64,000 nucleotides of DNA, from positions 1,317,001-1,381,000 of the forward strand of contig SMSO01000033.1 of NCBI GenBank assembly GCA_004764695.1, written 5' to 3'. The translations under genes were made by a program, and so were the position numbers. This DNA is from Schizochytrium sp. TIO01 (Eukaryota; Sar; Bigyra; Thraustochytrida; Thraustochytriidae). Numbering within the stretch: the stretch's first letter is position 1; the number at the start of each line of letters is the position of its first letter. The notes under the pieces were generated by a model that worked only from the letters and a program-made list of their open reading frames with translations, searched no databases and was not told the origin of the DNA. Below, one piece after another: positions 23,944 through 33,514 of this stretch.

Positions 23944-26016
23944 ATGCCGTTGGAGCCACCCTCTTCGACTGGTGCTGCTACAAGCCCAAGCGGGCTCCAG
24001 CATCTCGGAGTGCGCCAAGACTCGGCTGGTTTCCTGCGCCGCACGAGACCGGGGTCTGCGCAGTCACCAACAACGCCACGGGTGGCATCCGCAAGTGGAG
24101 AGCGAACGTCAGTAGTCACATCGCCAACTGGATACCGCAAATTTGACGAAGAAGATATCTCTCGGAGTGATCCCCGCGTGGAATCATCTTCCTTAGCTCA
24201 TTTGGCACTGGCACCTGCATCATCAAACAACCGCGAAGAAAACCATGGATTGGCCAATCCTTCTCCCCAAACCTCTGCAACGATCCTTCATGACAATAAT
24301 GACAAAACTAATTGCACACCTCGCATGAAGGAACTGTCAATCCGCGGAGCTCCGCCTTGGCTTCGTAGAGAACGAGATTTAGAACAGGAGTCACATCGCC
24401 CATGGCTTACCAGCGGCGAACTCTTCTATAGAGGAGGCTTTGAAGGCAGCCTATATTGCAAGGAGTGGTATGAAACGTTTGCAAACCAAGAGTTCCAGAA
24501 TTTCCTGAAAGATGGTCTTACTGACGTTGATGCCACAAGGCGCCATGATGCCACGGACGATGACCTTCGTACTGTACAAGACAGTGTAAAACGTCTTCAC
24601 GAACAGCGTATGCGAAAGCTCGCAGCGCGCCTTCGACATGTTGAAGGCTCTATAGAAGCAGCGCTCGGAAAATTCGAGACTCTTCATGATATTTCGCGAG
24701 CTCGCACGGAGGACCACCTAGCTATTGTTGATCAAAAGCTTCTTTCGCTTTGCGCTCTCTACGCTGCAAATATTGAGAAGGAGTGCGCTATTATCTCCTC
24801 TAATATGGCCTGGAAAGATAGAGAACACAAGCAACTTCTGGAGGAGCGTCAGCATACGCTTGCCCTGGAGGAATTTGGTCTGCACTTGTCGCATGAGACT
24901 GAAGGAAGAATCAATATGCGACGTCTTCCTCCGGACAACCCTCAGTATCAGAGGTGTAAACGAGCCACTTCGGAAAATATCAAAGGTGACTTTTTTGGAA
25001 AATCGTCAAACTATTCGGGCATAAAAGTGCTAGAAGTATTTAAAATTGAAAACAGACCAATGCTGCGCGAATTTCAGCATCACGCATCCAGTTTTAAGCC
25101 GGGTTCCGTCAAGGGGCTCTTCTGTGCTGTACCCCAAAACTGTCTTCCCAGACTGGCTGTAGAGGGCATGGGACGGGCTCAAACCTCAGAAGATGTTGAA
25201 GAGGTGTTAGCATCAACATTTCTACGAGCTCACACGGTAGCACTTGAGCCTGGAAGTGCCTCCATACCTGGAATTGCAGAGTCGCAGTACCTAGACAGCC
25301 TATCCGTCGAGTTTCCCAAACAATTTTCGCGTTATTCCACGATGGAAGAGTTTCGCAGCATGATGTCCGAGAAGATCCAACCAGAGAGCTTACAGTCGTC
25401 TGATGAAACCAACGGGCCGAGTAATGGTGGGAACCAGGCGCGCTATCTTGCACTTTGTCGTGTCATCATTGGCAACGCCTTCATGACAAGCGGAGAGTAC
25501 GAGGGCTTTCCGAAGGTCGATAAATCCACTGGCAATAAATTTGATTCGATTTTCAGTCCGGCACTTGACGAGTATCTCATTCTTCATGGCACGCACGTCT
25601 TACCTGAATTTCTTATTCGTTATGAATTCAATCCGCGGTTTAAGCCGGAATCTCCGCAACTGCAAACAGAGACGCTGTCCTCCCTCGAACCTGACTTTTC
25701 CACTGCGCAGGTATCCCTACAGCTCAATGAAATTCTTCATATGGGTGAGGATCTATCCACTCTTTTTAGAGCCAATCTAATGCCGGTCATGCCGAAGAGT
25801 GTTGCCATGCCAAATTTCCAGAGCAGCGAACGGAATCATCCTTCTCGCTCCTCACAACGTAAGAAAGCTTCAAAATTCACTCATGCTGCAGAAGTGCAGG
25901 CTGGTCGTGAGACCCTTCATTTCAATGCAGCTCGCCAGCGCGACGAGATTTGGGCAGCTCTCAGTAATGTCTTGCGTCAAGAGGAACCAGACTCAGATGA
26001 AGAAGACCAGTATTAA
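23944..26016 (+). CDS. Protein with degenerate PARP-like (ADP-ribosyltransferase fold) domain
   Basis: The protein is 690 residues from the first ATG; the frame continues four codons upstream only to a TTG. Residues 1-130 are Ser/Pro-rich and look disordered. Residues 160-320 are mostly helical and charged, possibly coiled coil. Residues about 357-562 resemble a PARP catalytic domain: the strand-helix start GIKVLEVFKIENRPMLREF, the LF...P.N.L..L...GM segment, YLALCRVIIGNAF, and the end DEYLILHGTHVLPEFLIRY, which matches the PARP segment carrying the catalytic glutamate (here Glu543). The HGT motif that holds NAD is replaced by Cys-Ala-Val (about 394-396), and the glycine-rich GxYF strand is not recognisable. 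The tail is basic, then acidic. I infer a pseudo-enzyme or a strongly altered transferase. The same-strand neighbour starts 523 bases downstream. Family assignment is moderate, from motif order only. Confidence 0.6.
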   Translation: MPLEPPSSTGAATSPSGLQHLGVRQDSAGFLRRTRPGSAQSPTTPRVASASGERTSVVTSPTGYRKFDEEDISRSDPRVESSSLAHLALAPASSNNREENHGLANPSPQTSATILHDNNDKTNCTPRMKELSIRGAPPWLRRERDLEQESHRPWLTSGELFYRGGFEGSLYCKEWYETFANQEFQNFLKDGLTDVDATRRHDATDDDLRTVQDSVKRLHEQRMRKLAARLRHVEGSIEAALGKFETLHDISRARTEDHLAIVDQKLLSLCALYAANIEKECAIISSNMAWKDREHKQLLEERQHTLALEEFGLHLSHETEGRINMRRLPPDNPQYQRCKRATSENIKGDFFGKSSNYSGIKVLEVFKIENRPMLREFQHHASSFKPGSVKGLFCAVPQNCLPRLAVEGMGRAQTSEDVEEVLASTFLRAHTVALEPGSASIPGIAESQYLDSLSVEFPKQFSRYSTMEEFRSMMSEKIQPESLQSSDETNGPSNGGNQARYLALCRVIIGNAFMTSGEYEGFPKVDKSTGNKFDSIFSPALDEYLILHGTHVLPEFLIRYEFNPRFKPESPQLQTETLSSLEPDFSTAQVSLQLNEILHMGEDLSTLFRANLMPVMPKSVAMPNFQSSERNHPSRSSQRKKASKFTHAAEVQAGRETLHFNAARQRDEIWAALSNVLRQEEPDSDEEDQY

Positions 26017-26539
26017 GTATCCTCTTCATTTATGAAACTTGCTTGTTTTGATTTTATTCTAATAAATTATGTACACATGTGCTTTTCGTTTCAATTAAAT
26101 CTTGGATTCCTCTTTTGAAAAGTATCACAAAAGCATCTTCGATACGATGTACGCTTATTCGAAAAAAAGAAAAGAAAAAAAATGACTTTCCATAATTATT
26201 TGTATTTCATCATAGCAATGAAACCTTCGTCTGACTGGACAACCGTCATTACCTGCTACCATTACATACTTCTTCATTTCAGTCTATCACACTCAACCAA
26301 GTCCCAAAGAAGTCAGTTCTCCTAAATACATTTGTCTGATGTTAAGACTGTCTAAGGTAATCAATAGTAGTAATACTAGTCTCCCTGATGTGGTATAAAG
26401 TGACCACCCCTTGACGGTTGCACGCCGAGCAACCTCCAAAACATCTTAAATCAGTAAACTTTCACTATCGCTCGATCAGACATCAAATCAATTTTTGCAA
26501 GTCAGCTCAGAACTGGCAATCACAGCAACTCACTCTGCA
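26017..26539. other. Intergenic region / promoter of the KNL1-like gene
   Basis: About 520 bases between two plus-strand genes. It holds the 3' flank of the PARP-like gene, with AATAAATTATG-type AT-rich sequence that could serve polyadenylation, and the promoter of the next gene. No frame of note. Confidence 0.4.
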
Positions 26540-27904
26540 ATGGCAGCGACGGCGCTAAGCAGTGACGGCCTACGGCAGTTTGCGGAGGATCTGTCACCTC
26601 TGGAATCGCCCTTCAGTAACCGGTCTGTGCAATGTACAGACATAGTGAGCGCCTTCGAGGTATCTCGCGAAGCGTGGTCCGGAGGAGACGTTGGCGAGGA
26701 AAACCGCATACGTTCACGACGTGATGAGCTTCGCAAAACAATGATTGAGCTGGAGGCGCAGCAGCTTTTGGTGGAGAAACTCTTTGAGTTTCAGGCCCAA
26801 GGCCACGTCCATGAAGGTGCTCTTGAGGTTTTGCAGGACGGAGAACGTGCAGCTGTGGCTAAAGTAGCCGAAGCTCGTGAAAAATTCACTGCGCTGCAAA
26901 ACAAGGTTCAAGATGCCTCGACGAATTTGACCGAGCTCATCGGAACGTACGAAGATCGCCGCCATGAACTGGTTGCCAAACTCAAGGGCCTACGGCAAAC
27001 TCTGGCGGACGAGATGCCAGAAGGTCTCAATGATCTCAGCGCAGAGGCATGTGAAGAGCTGATTGAGAAAGAAGTTGCAGAGATGCAGAGCTTAAACGAG
27101 CGACGCAAAACCTTGCAAGATACCTCCGCATCCGCAGAAGCTCGTGTTGCAGACCTGCAAACAGAGACTGAAAAACTCACGGAACAAGCACAGGCTGTGG
27201 AAGCTGCACTTCAAGCTGCCGAGGAGCAAAGCCCAGATGATCAGATGTCGCAAGTTCAAGAAAAGCTTGCGTGGGTTAACGAGGTCCGGAGCATGCTTGA
27301 TAGCATCACTGGGGTTACTGTGAGTGATTTTCAAGAAACCTCGTTTGTTGTACAGGCTTCGGGCGAGAATTTGCGCGTTCAACTTTTTTTCGACCCAGAA
27401 ACATCTCTTCTCACTGATGCAAAGGTTTCATCTCTCTCAGGTAATGATGCTGATGATCCTAAAGCCCTTTATGCTCGTCGCAGAGACCTGCACGCTCGTG
27501 TACTAGAAGAGGCAGTTCGTAGGAATGACATCCGCTTCCTTGTACGTGAACTCCGTGAAAGCGTTCGATGTGGTCGCGCTTTGGATAAAGAGCTAACAGT
27601 ACTCCGGCAAACTTGTCCTGTCAGTGTTGCAGACACGGAAGTCATAGTTACATTGCCTGAAGGTATTGTTGCTACCTTTGAAGTTGGTCTTTCCTACCCA
27701 CGTCCGTATGCCGCTGCTCGTCTCACATCAATGGAAGCTTTCAATGGCTGGAAGAAGAGTCTTATGACGGAAACCGTGGAGTTTGTGCAAAAAGAGCAAT
27801 GTAAACGCCGTCACGACCTTTACACGTTGAGTGCGCTAACACAGCTAATCCGTGATCGGATCGAAGCTGTTCAAGCTGAACAGACAAAGGATGCCGCCAA
27901 ATAA
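26540..27904 (+). CDS. KNL1/Spc105-like kinetochore protein (coiled coil plus tandem RWD-like domain)
   Basis: The protein is 454 residues from the first ATG; the longer frame begins at TTG, which is unlikely in a nuclear gene. Residues about 55-255 form a long heptad-like coiled coil rich in Glu, Ala, Leu and Gln. Residues about 256-395 follow the layout of the tandem RWD domain at the C-terminus of KNL1: a first beta unit (SFVVQASGENLRVQLFFDPE), long helices (ALYARRRDLHARVLEEAVRR and FLVRELRESVRC), then a second beta unit (EVIVTLPEGIVATFEVGLSYP) and a helical tail. In the KMN network KNL1 uses this part to bind Mis12 and the checkpoint scaffold. The long N-terminal part with MELT repeats and a PP1-docking motif, typical of animal and fungal KNL1, is absent here; I see no MELT-like repeat. 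Another RWD kinetochore protein is the main alternative. Confidence 0.5.
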   Translation: MAATALSSDGLRQFAEDLSPLESPFSNRSVQCTDIVSAFEVSREAWSGGDVGEENRIRSRRDELRKTMIELEAQQLLVEKLFEFQAQGHVHEGALEVLQDGERAAVAKVAEAREKFTALQNKVQDASTNLTELIGTYEDRRHELVAKLKGLRQTLADEMPEGLNDLSAEACEELIEKEVAEMQSLNERRKTLQDTSASAEARVADLQTETEKLTEQAQAVEAALQAAEEQSPDDQMSQVQEKLAWVNEVRSMLDSITGVTVSDFQETSFVVQASGENLRVQLFFDPETSLLTDAKVSSLSGNDADDPKALYARRRDLHARVLEEAVRRNDIRFLVRELRESVRCGRALDKELTVLRQTCPVSVADTEVIVTLPEGIVATFEVGLSYPRPYAAARLTSMEAFNGWKKSLMTETVEFVQKEQCKRRHDLYTLSALTQLIRDRIEAVQAEQTKDAAK

Positions 27905-29276
27905 TTGCGCACAATTTTTTTTGGATAAGATTTGCATCCTGCCTTCTCAAATCTTGAAAGAACTCCCTGACAACAGAACAGTTTTTTATTAAATTAGAAA
28001 GCTGCATTGAATTCCATCAACCAGAACAACCCACCGCCAACCCTAATATGTACGCTGCTATCTTCGTTGTTTGTTCTCAGATGCATGCAAATGCCGCACT
28101 GTAACAAATTGTAGAATAGGCGTCAATTTGGTAATTCAAGCTGATACCATTAAGTAGCAAAAGTGCTAGTTGCACTCTTTACTTCTATACATTAAACTTG
28201 AAAACATAATTTACTGCCTTTATGAACCTAAAACCAATCCACTCCTTTTTATATTAGCTAGGTGCTTCTACCATTGAAGTGTGATATATTGTTCCAACTA
28301 ATTAACGAATGGGACTACCCCTATGAGAAAACTTCAACAAACTTATCCTAGCAACATCATCATTTCTAACTAGAGGTTTGGGTCAACTCATATGCTGTAG
28401 AACCAGGGCAGCCTTTTAATAATTGTCTTGTCTATTCTACAGGCCCAAGCCATACTACCAACCCATGCGAGATCATTCTCTCTAAACTCATGCCAAGCCT
28501 CCAAGCTGTTAATCAAGGGCGGCGTTGCAATAACTGTTCTAGCTTCTTGTTATTATTAAGGCTCAAGCGACGTGGAACATTGGCTTGCTAGACTTATGAT
28601 TTTGTTTGCTTAAGTCATCACAATAGCGTGTCCGTTCGAGATGAAGAAGAAATCAAGCCAAACTATGAGCGCAACAAGAGAGAAGGCCGAGTACAAATAG
28701 AAGAGAAGAAATAGATTTGTCTATAATCCTACGAGGATAATACACGAGGTAAGATTCCAATTGCAGAAGAACGCAGAATTAGCCACAGCAGGAAAACCAA
28801 ATCTCTGCTTGGTGTGAAAGACGATTGAAAACTGCAGAAGTTAAAAGGACTGGGTAGTGGGAGAAAGCGAGCCTGTTGCCGTGCTGTAGACACGAGTACT
28901 CAGAGGATCAGAAGGAGTAAGGTTAGGGTGATCACATCTCTTGTCTTGTTTACGGATGTATAGCGTGCAGAACAAGAGATGATTTCTTTTTTAATATTTC
29001 GCTTTTTTGTTTTTGTTTTTGAGAAAAGGCTGCATGAAGGTTCTTTGGAGAAAAACAGTATCTGCGCGGAAACCTTAATGTGGAGAAACAAAGAAAAGAA
29101 AGAAACGATGAAAGCGAAGTAATACACATGGTGGGTCTCCTTGTTGTTGTTATACTTTTTGAAGATGTTATGCTGCGCAAAGTGTGTTTGTTGGTTGCTT
29201 TGTGTAGTGAAATGAACGATGGACGAACGAGCAGAAGAAGCGATAAATGTGTGTGTGCAAGTACCTTTATCAAAGC
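27905..29276. other. Convergent intergenic region
   Basis: About 1.4 kb between the converging 3' ends of the KNL1-like gene and the PRPP synthetase gene. It must contain both 3' UTRs. No coding frame is convincing; the 126-codon minus-strand frame at 28900-29280 is hydrophobic and Lys-rich low-complexity sequence just downstream of the synthetase stop. Confidence 0.45.
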
Positions 29277-30674
29277 TCATTTGGTCTCATAGTGCATCTT
29301 GCGGATGAGATCTGCGACCATGGGCGCAACAGAGATGACATGAAGCTTGTCACCAAGAATTTCCTTATCCTCCTTGCTGACGGGCACCGTGTTAAGCACC
29401 ACAATCTTAAGAATTGGCGAGTCAGCAAGACGCTGTGCAGCGCCTTTGTTGAAAAGAGCATGACTACAGTAAACAGTGACGTCCTTGGCGCCAGCCTCAA
29501 TGAGAGCATCGACGGCAGCACATGTGGTGCTTCCAGACTCCATGATATCCTCCACAATGAGTACAGATTTATCCTTGACGTTACCAACAAGGTCCACGCT
29601 ACGCGGCTGAGGAGATCCATCCATGGAGGGTGGCGGAGGGGTGCGAATGATGGTAGCAAGGCCGATAGGCAGGTCAAGTGCCTCAGACAGACCAACCTTG
29701 AAGTGCTTTGCCTTGGTAAGGCAAGATGCATGGGGTGAGACCACAACAAGTCCCTGTTCACTTGCAGACTGGCGGATTGTAGATGCAAGCTCCTGAGGCA
29801 CAAAGTCTGCTGCGCGGAGTGTCTCAATGGGTGTTTCCTGAAAGAATCCTTCAGCCATGCCTTGACCAGGCGGGTGAATGTCGATTGCGATAACGCTCTG
29901 AGCTCCAGCAACCTCCATCATTCGCGCAACATCAGCTGCAGCAAGGTTTGATCGGGCGTAGTTCCAGTCCGTGCGACTCTTTGTGGGCGCAGAGTGTGCC
30001 AAAGATCTCATGTATCCAAAGTACGGCACGACGACAGTGACTTTCTTCGCGCTGGCGTGCCTAGCGGCACTGACCATGAGCAGGAGCTCCATAAGGTTCT
30101 CGTTCACCGGGGGCGACGTAGACTGCACGATGTAGACATCTTTACCACGAACACTCTCGTCAATTTTAACGGAGACCTCTCCGTCAGCAAAGCGAGATGC
30201 CTTGGACTTTCCAAGTGTCACTCCAAGGCGCCCAGAGATCTCCTCGGCAAGAGCACGGTTACTGTTGCCAGCGAAAACCTTGAGCTCTCCACAACCGGGA
30301 GTGAAGTCATTGTTCACGGAACACAGATGAGGGTCCTTTGAGCCTGAGACAACCTTAGTGCGAGAAGCACGAGACAGAAGGCTTCCCTTTTCATCACTCT
30401 CAGAAGATTCGTCGACGACGACGCTGCTATCGCTCTGGTCGTTGTTAGTCTTGCTGCTGCCGCTCTCGGTGCTACTCTTGCTAGCCTCGCAAAGAGCGTT
30501 GGTCCGTGAGAACAGTGAAAAGAGAGAAGCAGAGGTCTGGGTGCGGGCCTGCTCTTCGCCACGGAATCCGGTATCGAGGGCCTCAAAGGCAGCTACGGAC
30601 CCGCAGGCGGCCACGGCAGTGGCTGCCGCGAGGCCTGCAGCGCCATGGCGACCGTGAAGCAAACGACTGAACAT
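29277..30674 (-). CDS. Ribose-phosphate pyrophosphokinase (PRPP synthetase), divergent, probably organelle-targeted
   Basis: PRPP synthetase makes phosphoribosyl pyrophosphate from ribose 5-phosphate and ATP for nucleotide, His and Trp synthesis. The 465-residue protein starts at the first ATG (upstream extension reaches only a TTG). Residues 1-30 are Arg-, Ala- and hydrophobic-rich like a mitochondrial presequence, followed by an acidic Ser-rich linker to about 125. The synthetase domain spans about 129-460: ELKVFAGNSN, SRFADGEVSVKI, STSPPVNENLMELLLM and VVPYFGYMR are family hallmarks. Key sites are altered: RQD after PYFGY is replaced and followed by a roughly 17-residue insertion; the DLHAxQIQGFF motif reads DIHPPGQGMAEGFF; the Asp-Asp of the PRPP loop reads Glu-Asp (VLIVEDIMESGST). 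It is therefore either a divergent active enzyme or a regulatory PRPP synthetase-associated type. Fold assignment is firm; activity is not. Confidence 0.88.
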   Translation of the reverse strand: MFSRLLHGRHGAAGLAAATAVAACGSVAAFEALDTGFRGEEQARTQTSASLFSLFSRTNALCEASKSSTESGSSKTNNDQSDSSVVVDESSESDEKGSLLSRASRTKVVSGSKDPHLCSVNNDFTPGCGELKVFAGNSNRALAEEISGRLGVTLGKSKASRFADGEVSVKIDESVRGKDVYIVQSTSPPVNENLMELLLMVSAARHASAKKVTVVVPYFGYMRSLAHSAPTKSRTDWNYARSNLAAADVARMMEVAGAQSVIAIDIHPPGQGMAEGFFQETPIETLRAADFVPQELASTIRQSASEQGLVVVSPHASCLTKAKHFKVGLSEALDLPIGLATIIRTPPPPSMDGSPQPRSVDLVGNVKDKSVLIVEDIMESGSTTCAAVDALIEAGAKDVTVYCSHALFNKGAAQRLADSPILKIVVLNTVPVSKEDKEILGDKLHVISVAPMVADLIRKMHYETK

Positions 30675-30823
30675 GACGGTAAAATTGAGAAGATTAAAGG
30701 GATCTTCGAGATGATCTCCGTGCTCTGCAGACACCAGCCGTCGCGGGCGCCGACAAGGTTGAAGGACTGACAAGGAGCGCGGCGACCAGGAAAGCGATAG
30801 ACGAAGGGATTGACTCTGTAGGA

Positions 30824-30833
30824 TATTTATATA
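30824..30833 (-). promoter_or_regulatory. Possible TATA box of the PRPP synthetase gene
   Basis: On the minus strand TATATAAATA lies about 150 bases before the chosen ATG at 30674, in an otherwise mixed-composition promoter. Position and sequence fit a TATA element, but such strings are common by chance. Confidence 0.25.
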
Positions 30834-30840
30834 TAATACT

Positions 30841-32893
30841 ATAGGACTTACGCAGTCAAACTAGGCACACCTTTAAAAAAAAACAGGCACTCATACTATG
30901 TATTTTATTCATTTTAGGACAATAGCAATGACTAGTGGAGCTTCAACGTATTTTAATCCAATACCGGCTGAGGGTAACACTGAGAATGAGAAGCAAATGC
31001 GGTGTCGGAGTGAATTACTGAGAAATGACTGATTAACCTAAATCACAAGCCTCAAGCGGGCTGATAATGGGAGGGAGCTGCATTTGAATTGCAGGTTGAG
31101 GTGCATGTATCAGGGGAAATTAGCCTGATCTTTTTTTTAATAAGAAAGTAATGTTTTCAACTGGTGTGAACGAAAAGAAAATGTTCCACCCTTCGCTTGA
31201 CTGGAAAAGGGGGATCGACTTAATACATCTTAACACACGCACGTGACAAACAATTTAGGACTTACGTAAACAACATACTTATTTGACCAAACGTTTGCTG
31301 CTTGCACATCTAAAAACCTTGATCGCACGAGCATTACTCGTGAGCAAAGTATGGTGTCATCACTCTATTTTTTTGCTTGTGACCACGCCAGTCCCATGTA
31401 GCCTCTGATATTATGAACCTACCGAATCGTCTAAGGTAGGTAGGTACTTGCAAGATGGTATCGTGCAAAGTTATTTTCCTATGCTGCTTCCATTCTCCAT
31501 CTCTTATGTCAATTCTGCGAGACGTGAACTAATTAATACCTGGGTCCAGCGTTTCACTGAATTGAAATTCCCTCCTCTTTTATTAAAAAACAAACTTCTG
31601 AGATCCTGCAAACCTGATAACTTAATTCTAATTTATACTGATTGCTTCAAGTTCTGCAATATTTGACACACGAGACCTTCGGATTCACCATCTTGGTTGA
31701 ATGTTGAATAAACTACAGGTGTGGTTATCATATCACCTTAAACTACGCTCTTATTCTCTCCTTCTCACGGTCGCCTTCCCAACTCAATACTCCATTGACA
31801 TCCACCTTATCCTGAGTACTATTAGGGTTCACCGTCGATGAACCAGGTTGGTTGGCCGCGGTCTTCGTCTTCTACTTTCTCAAGACCAACGCGGCTCTCC
31901 TCAACTTTACCCAATACGGACAAGCTTTCATGTACTATCGATGAGCCACCATGCTCTACGACGCTTTCACCCGAGTTTGAGTTCGTGAATTGTGCAAAAT
32001 GCGTCAGTCAACTTGAAGCAAAAGCAATGGACTCAAGGTGTCTTTAATGTGCTTTTAAAATACCATATTTTACTCCTCTGAAGGGAAATAAAATACGTCT
32101 GTAGCACCTCTTATAGTTCCTTATAGTCACCGCGGAATTGGAGGCACTAATTGAGTGGTTGGCTACGCCGTCCTCTCTCTATGTGTAGCACTGTGTCTGT
32201 CAATTGCTGAGAACTAGATCCAAGGCTGCTAGCTTCTTCTTTGATATAATGTTTGACAAGGAGGTTTCCATCATCCAGCCCGTCCTCAGCCTGATATCGA
32301 AGCACTCTTTATCCCGACGCTGCTCGCTCTTCGCGTATTCAGATGGTCGCTTCCGTGTTTTATTTGCTTTGTATGCTCCACTTGCTCCCGCCGCAAAGTA
32401 CGCTATAGCACACTCCAGAATACAATTTGCTCTATAGTATTCAAAGTAGGTTATTTCGCATTCTCTACTGTACGGTCGGTGGTCCCATTGCCATTGCTTG
32501 AGAAACAGTGGACGATAGATAGGCAGGTATGTACTATGGAAATAAACAAACAATAGCTCGATCCTAAATAAACTAAAGGTCTCGTCAATAGACCAACTAA
32601 GCAAGTCACTATAGTATACTATGGTAGTATAGCTAGTTTAGCGAGAGAATGGGTGAGTAAGTGAATGGCAACAAAGAGATTGAGTTCAAATTAAAGGGAT
32701 TTGAAAGGACCTGCGTGAGGCAAGTCAAATTCGAATCGATTGACCCTTCGCTCGGTCTCTCGGTCGCTCTTCGGGCTCTATCCTTCCTCCTTTACGGTAG
32801 GCAGGTAGCTAGCTAGCTAGCTCGCAGTCTCGCGGCGTCTCGCTCGCGTCGTTCCTTTTCATTAGTAACCACTTGCATCCAAGCACCAGCATC
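30841..32893. other. Divergent intergenic region between PRPP synthetase and GAR1
   Basis: About 2 kb between divergently transcribed genes. No convincing gene: the 134-codon minus-strand frame at 32200-32604 and the 69-codon plus-strand frame at 31838-32047 match nothing I know. An AGCT repeat at 32806-32822 followed by a CG-rich TCGC-repeat stretch lies directly before the GAR1 ATG. Confidence 0.45.
32806..32822. repeat. Short AGCT repeat in the GAR1 promoter/leader
   Basis: About four TAGC units end 72 bases before the GAR1 start codon. This is the only AGCT copy placed directly at a recognised gene, so it may be part of the promoter or leader rather than neutral repeat. Confidence 0.7.
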
Positions 32894-33514
32894 ATGCAGC
32901 GTGGAGGACGCGGAGGTGGCCGTGGCGGTGGCCGCGGCGGGTTTGGTGGCCGTGGTGGCGGTCGCGGTGGTGGCCGTGGTGGATTTGGCGGTCGCCGCTT
33001 TGAGGAGGGACCCCCCGACAGTGTGATCGAGGCTGGCAAGTACCTCCATGCTGCGGAGAACGAGCTCGTCTTCGACTGCATCCTCCCGGATCAGCTGCCG
33101 CACTTCAATGCTGCTGCCTACCTCGAGAACAAGAACAAGATTGGCAAGGTTGAGGAGGTCTTTGGCCCCGTCAACAAGATCATGTTCACCGTCAAACTCG
33201 ACGATGGCTTCCAGGCATCCTCCTTCAAGGTGGACGACAAGGTCTACCTCAGCCCTGACAAAACCCTTCCCGTGTCTCGCTTCACTGATACCAAATCTGG
33301 CGGCGGTGGTCGTGGAGGCCGCGGTGGTGCTCGCGGTGGCCGCGGTGGTGCTCGCGGTGGCATGCGTGGAGGCCGCGGTGGTGCTCGTGGAGGCTTTGGC
33401 GGCGGTCGTGGTGGCGGTCGCGGTGGTGCTCGTGGCGGCTTTGGCGGCGGTCGTGGTGGTGGCCGCGGTGGCGGCAGCGGCACCCCCCGTGGACGTGGAC
33501 GTGGACGCTGGTAA
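32894..33514 (+). CDS. GAR1: H/ACA ribonucleoprotein subunit GAR1
   Basis: GAR1 is a core protein of H/ACA snoRNPs, which pseudouridylate rRNA and snRNA in the nucleolus with dyskerin/Cbf5, Nhp2 and Nop10. The 206-residue protein starts at the ATG coding MQRGGRG; a longer frame starts at TTG. It has the classic layout: an N-terminal glycine/arginine-rich segment (1-35), the conserved core (about 38-132) with the signature [20 protein letters not shown] and the end [10 protein letters not shown], and a long C-terminal RGG/GAR segment (135-206). RGG repeats are usual sites of arginine methylation. Length is close to fungal and animal GAR1. It is single-exon and GC-rich compared with its surroundings because of the Gly codons. 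Confidence 0.97.
   Translation: MQRGGRGGGRGGGRGGFGGRGGGRGGGRGGFGGRRFEEGPPDSVIEAGKYLHAAENELVFDCILPDQLPHFNAAAYLENKNKIGKVEEVFGPVNKIMFTVKLDDGFQASSFKVDDKVYLSPDKTLPVSRFTDTKSGGGGRGGRGGARGGRGGARGGMRGGRGGARGGFGGGRGGGRGGARGGFGGGRGGGRGGGSGTPRGRGRGRW

Noticed and set aside
28900-29280. 126-codon minus-strand frame after the PRPP synthetase
   Set aside because: It starts at the synthetase stop region, is low-complexity Lys/Phe/Ser-rich, and most likely represents 3' UTR.
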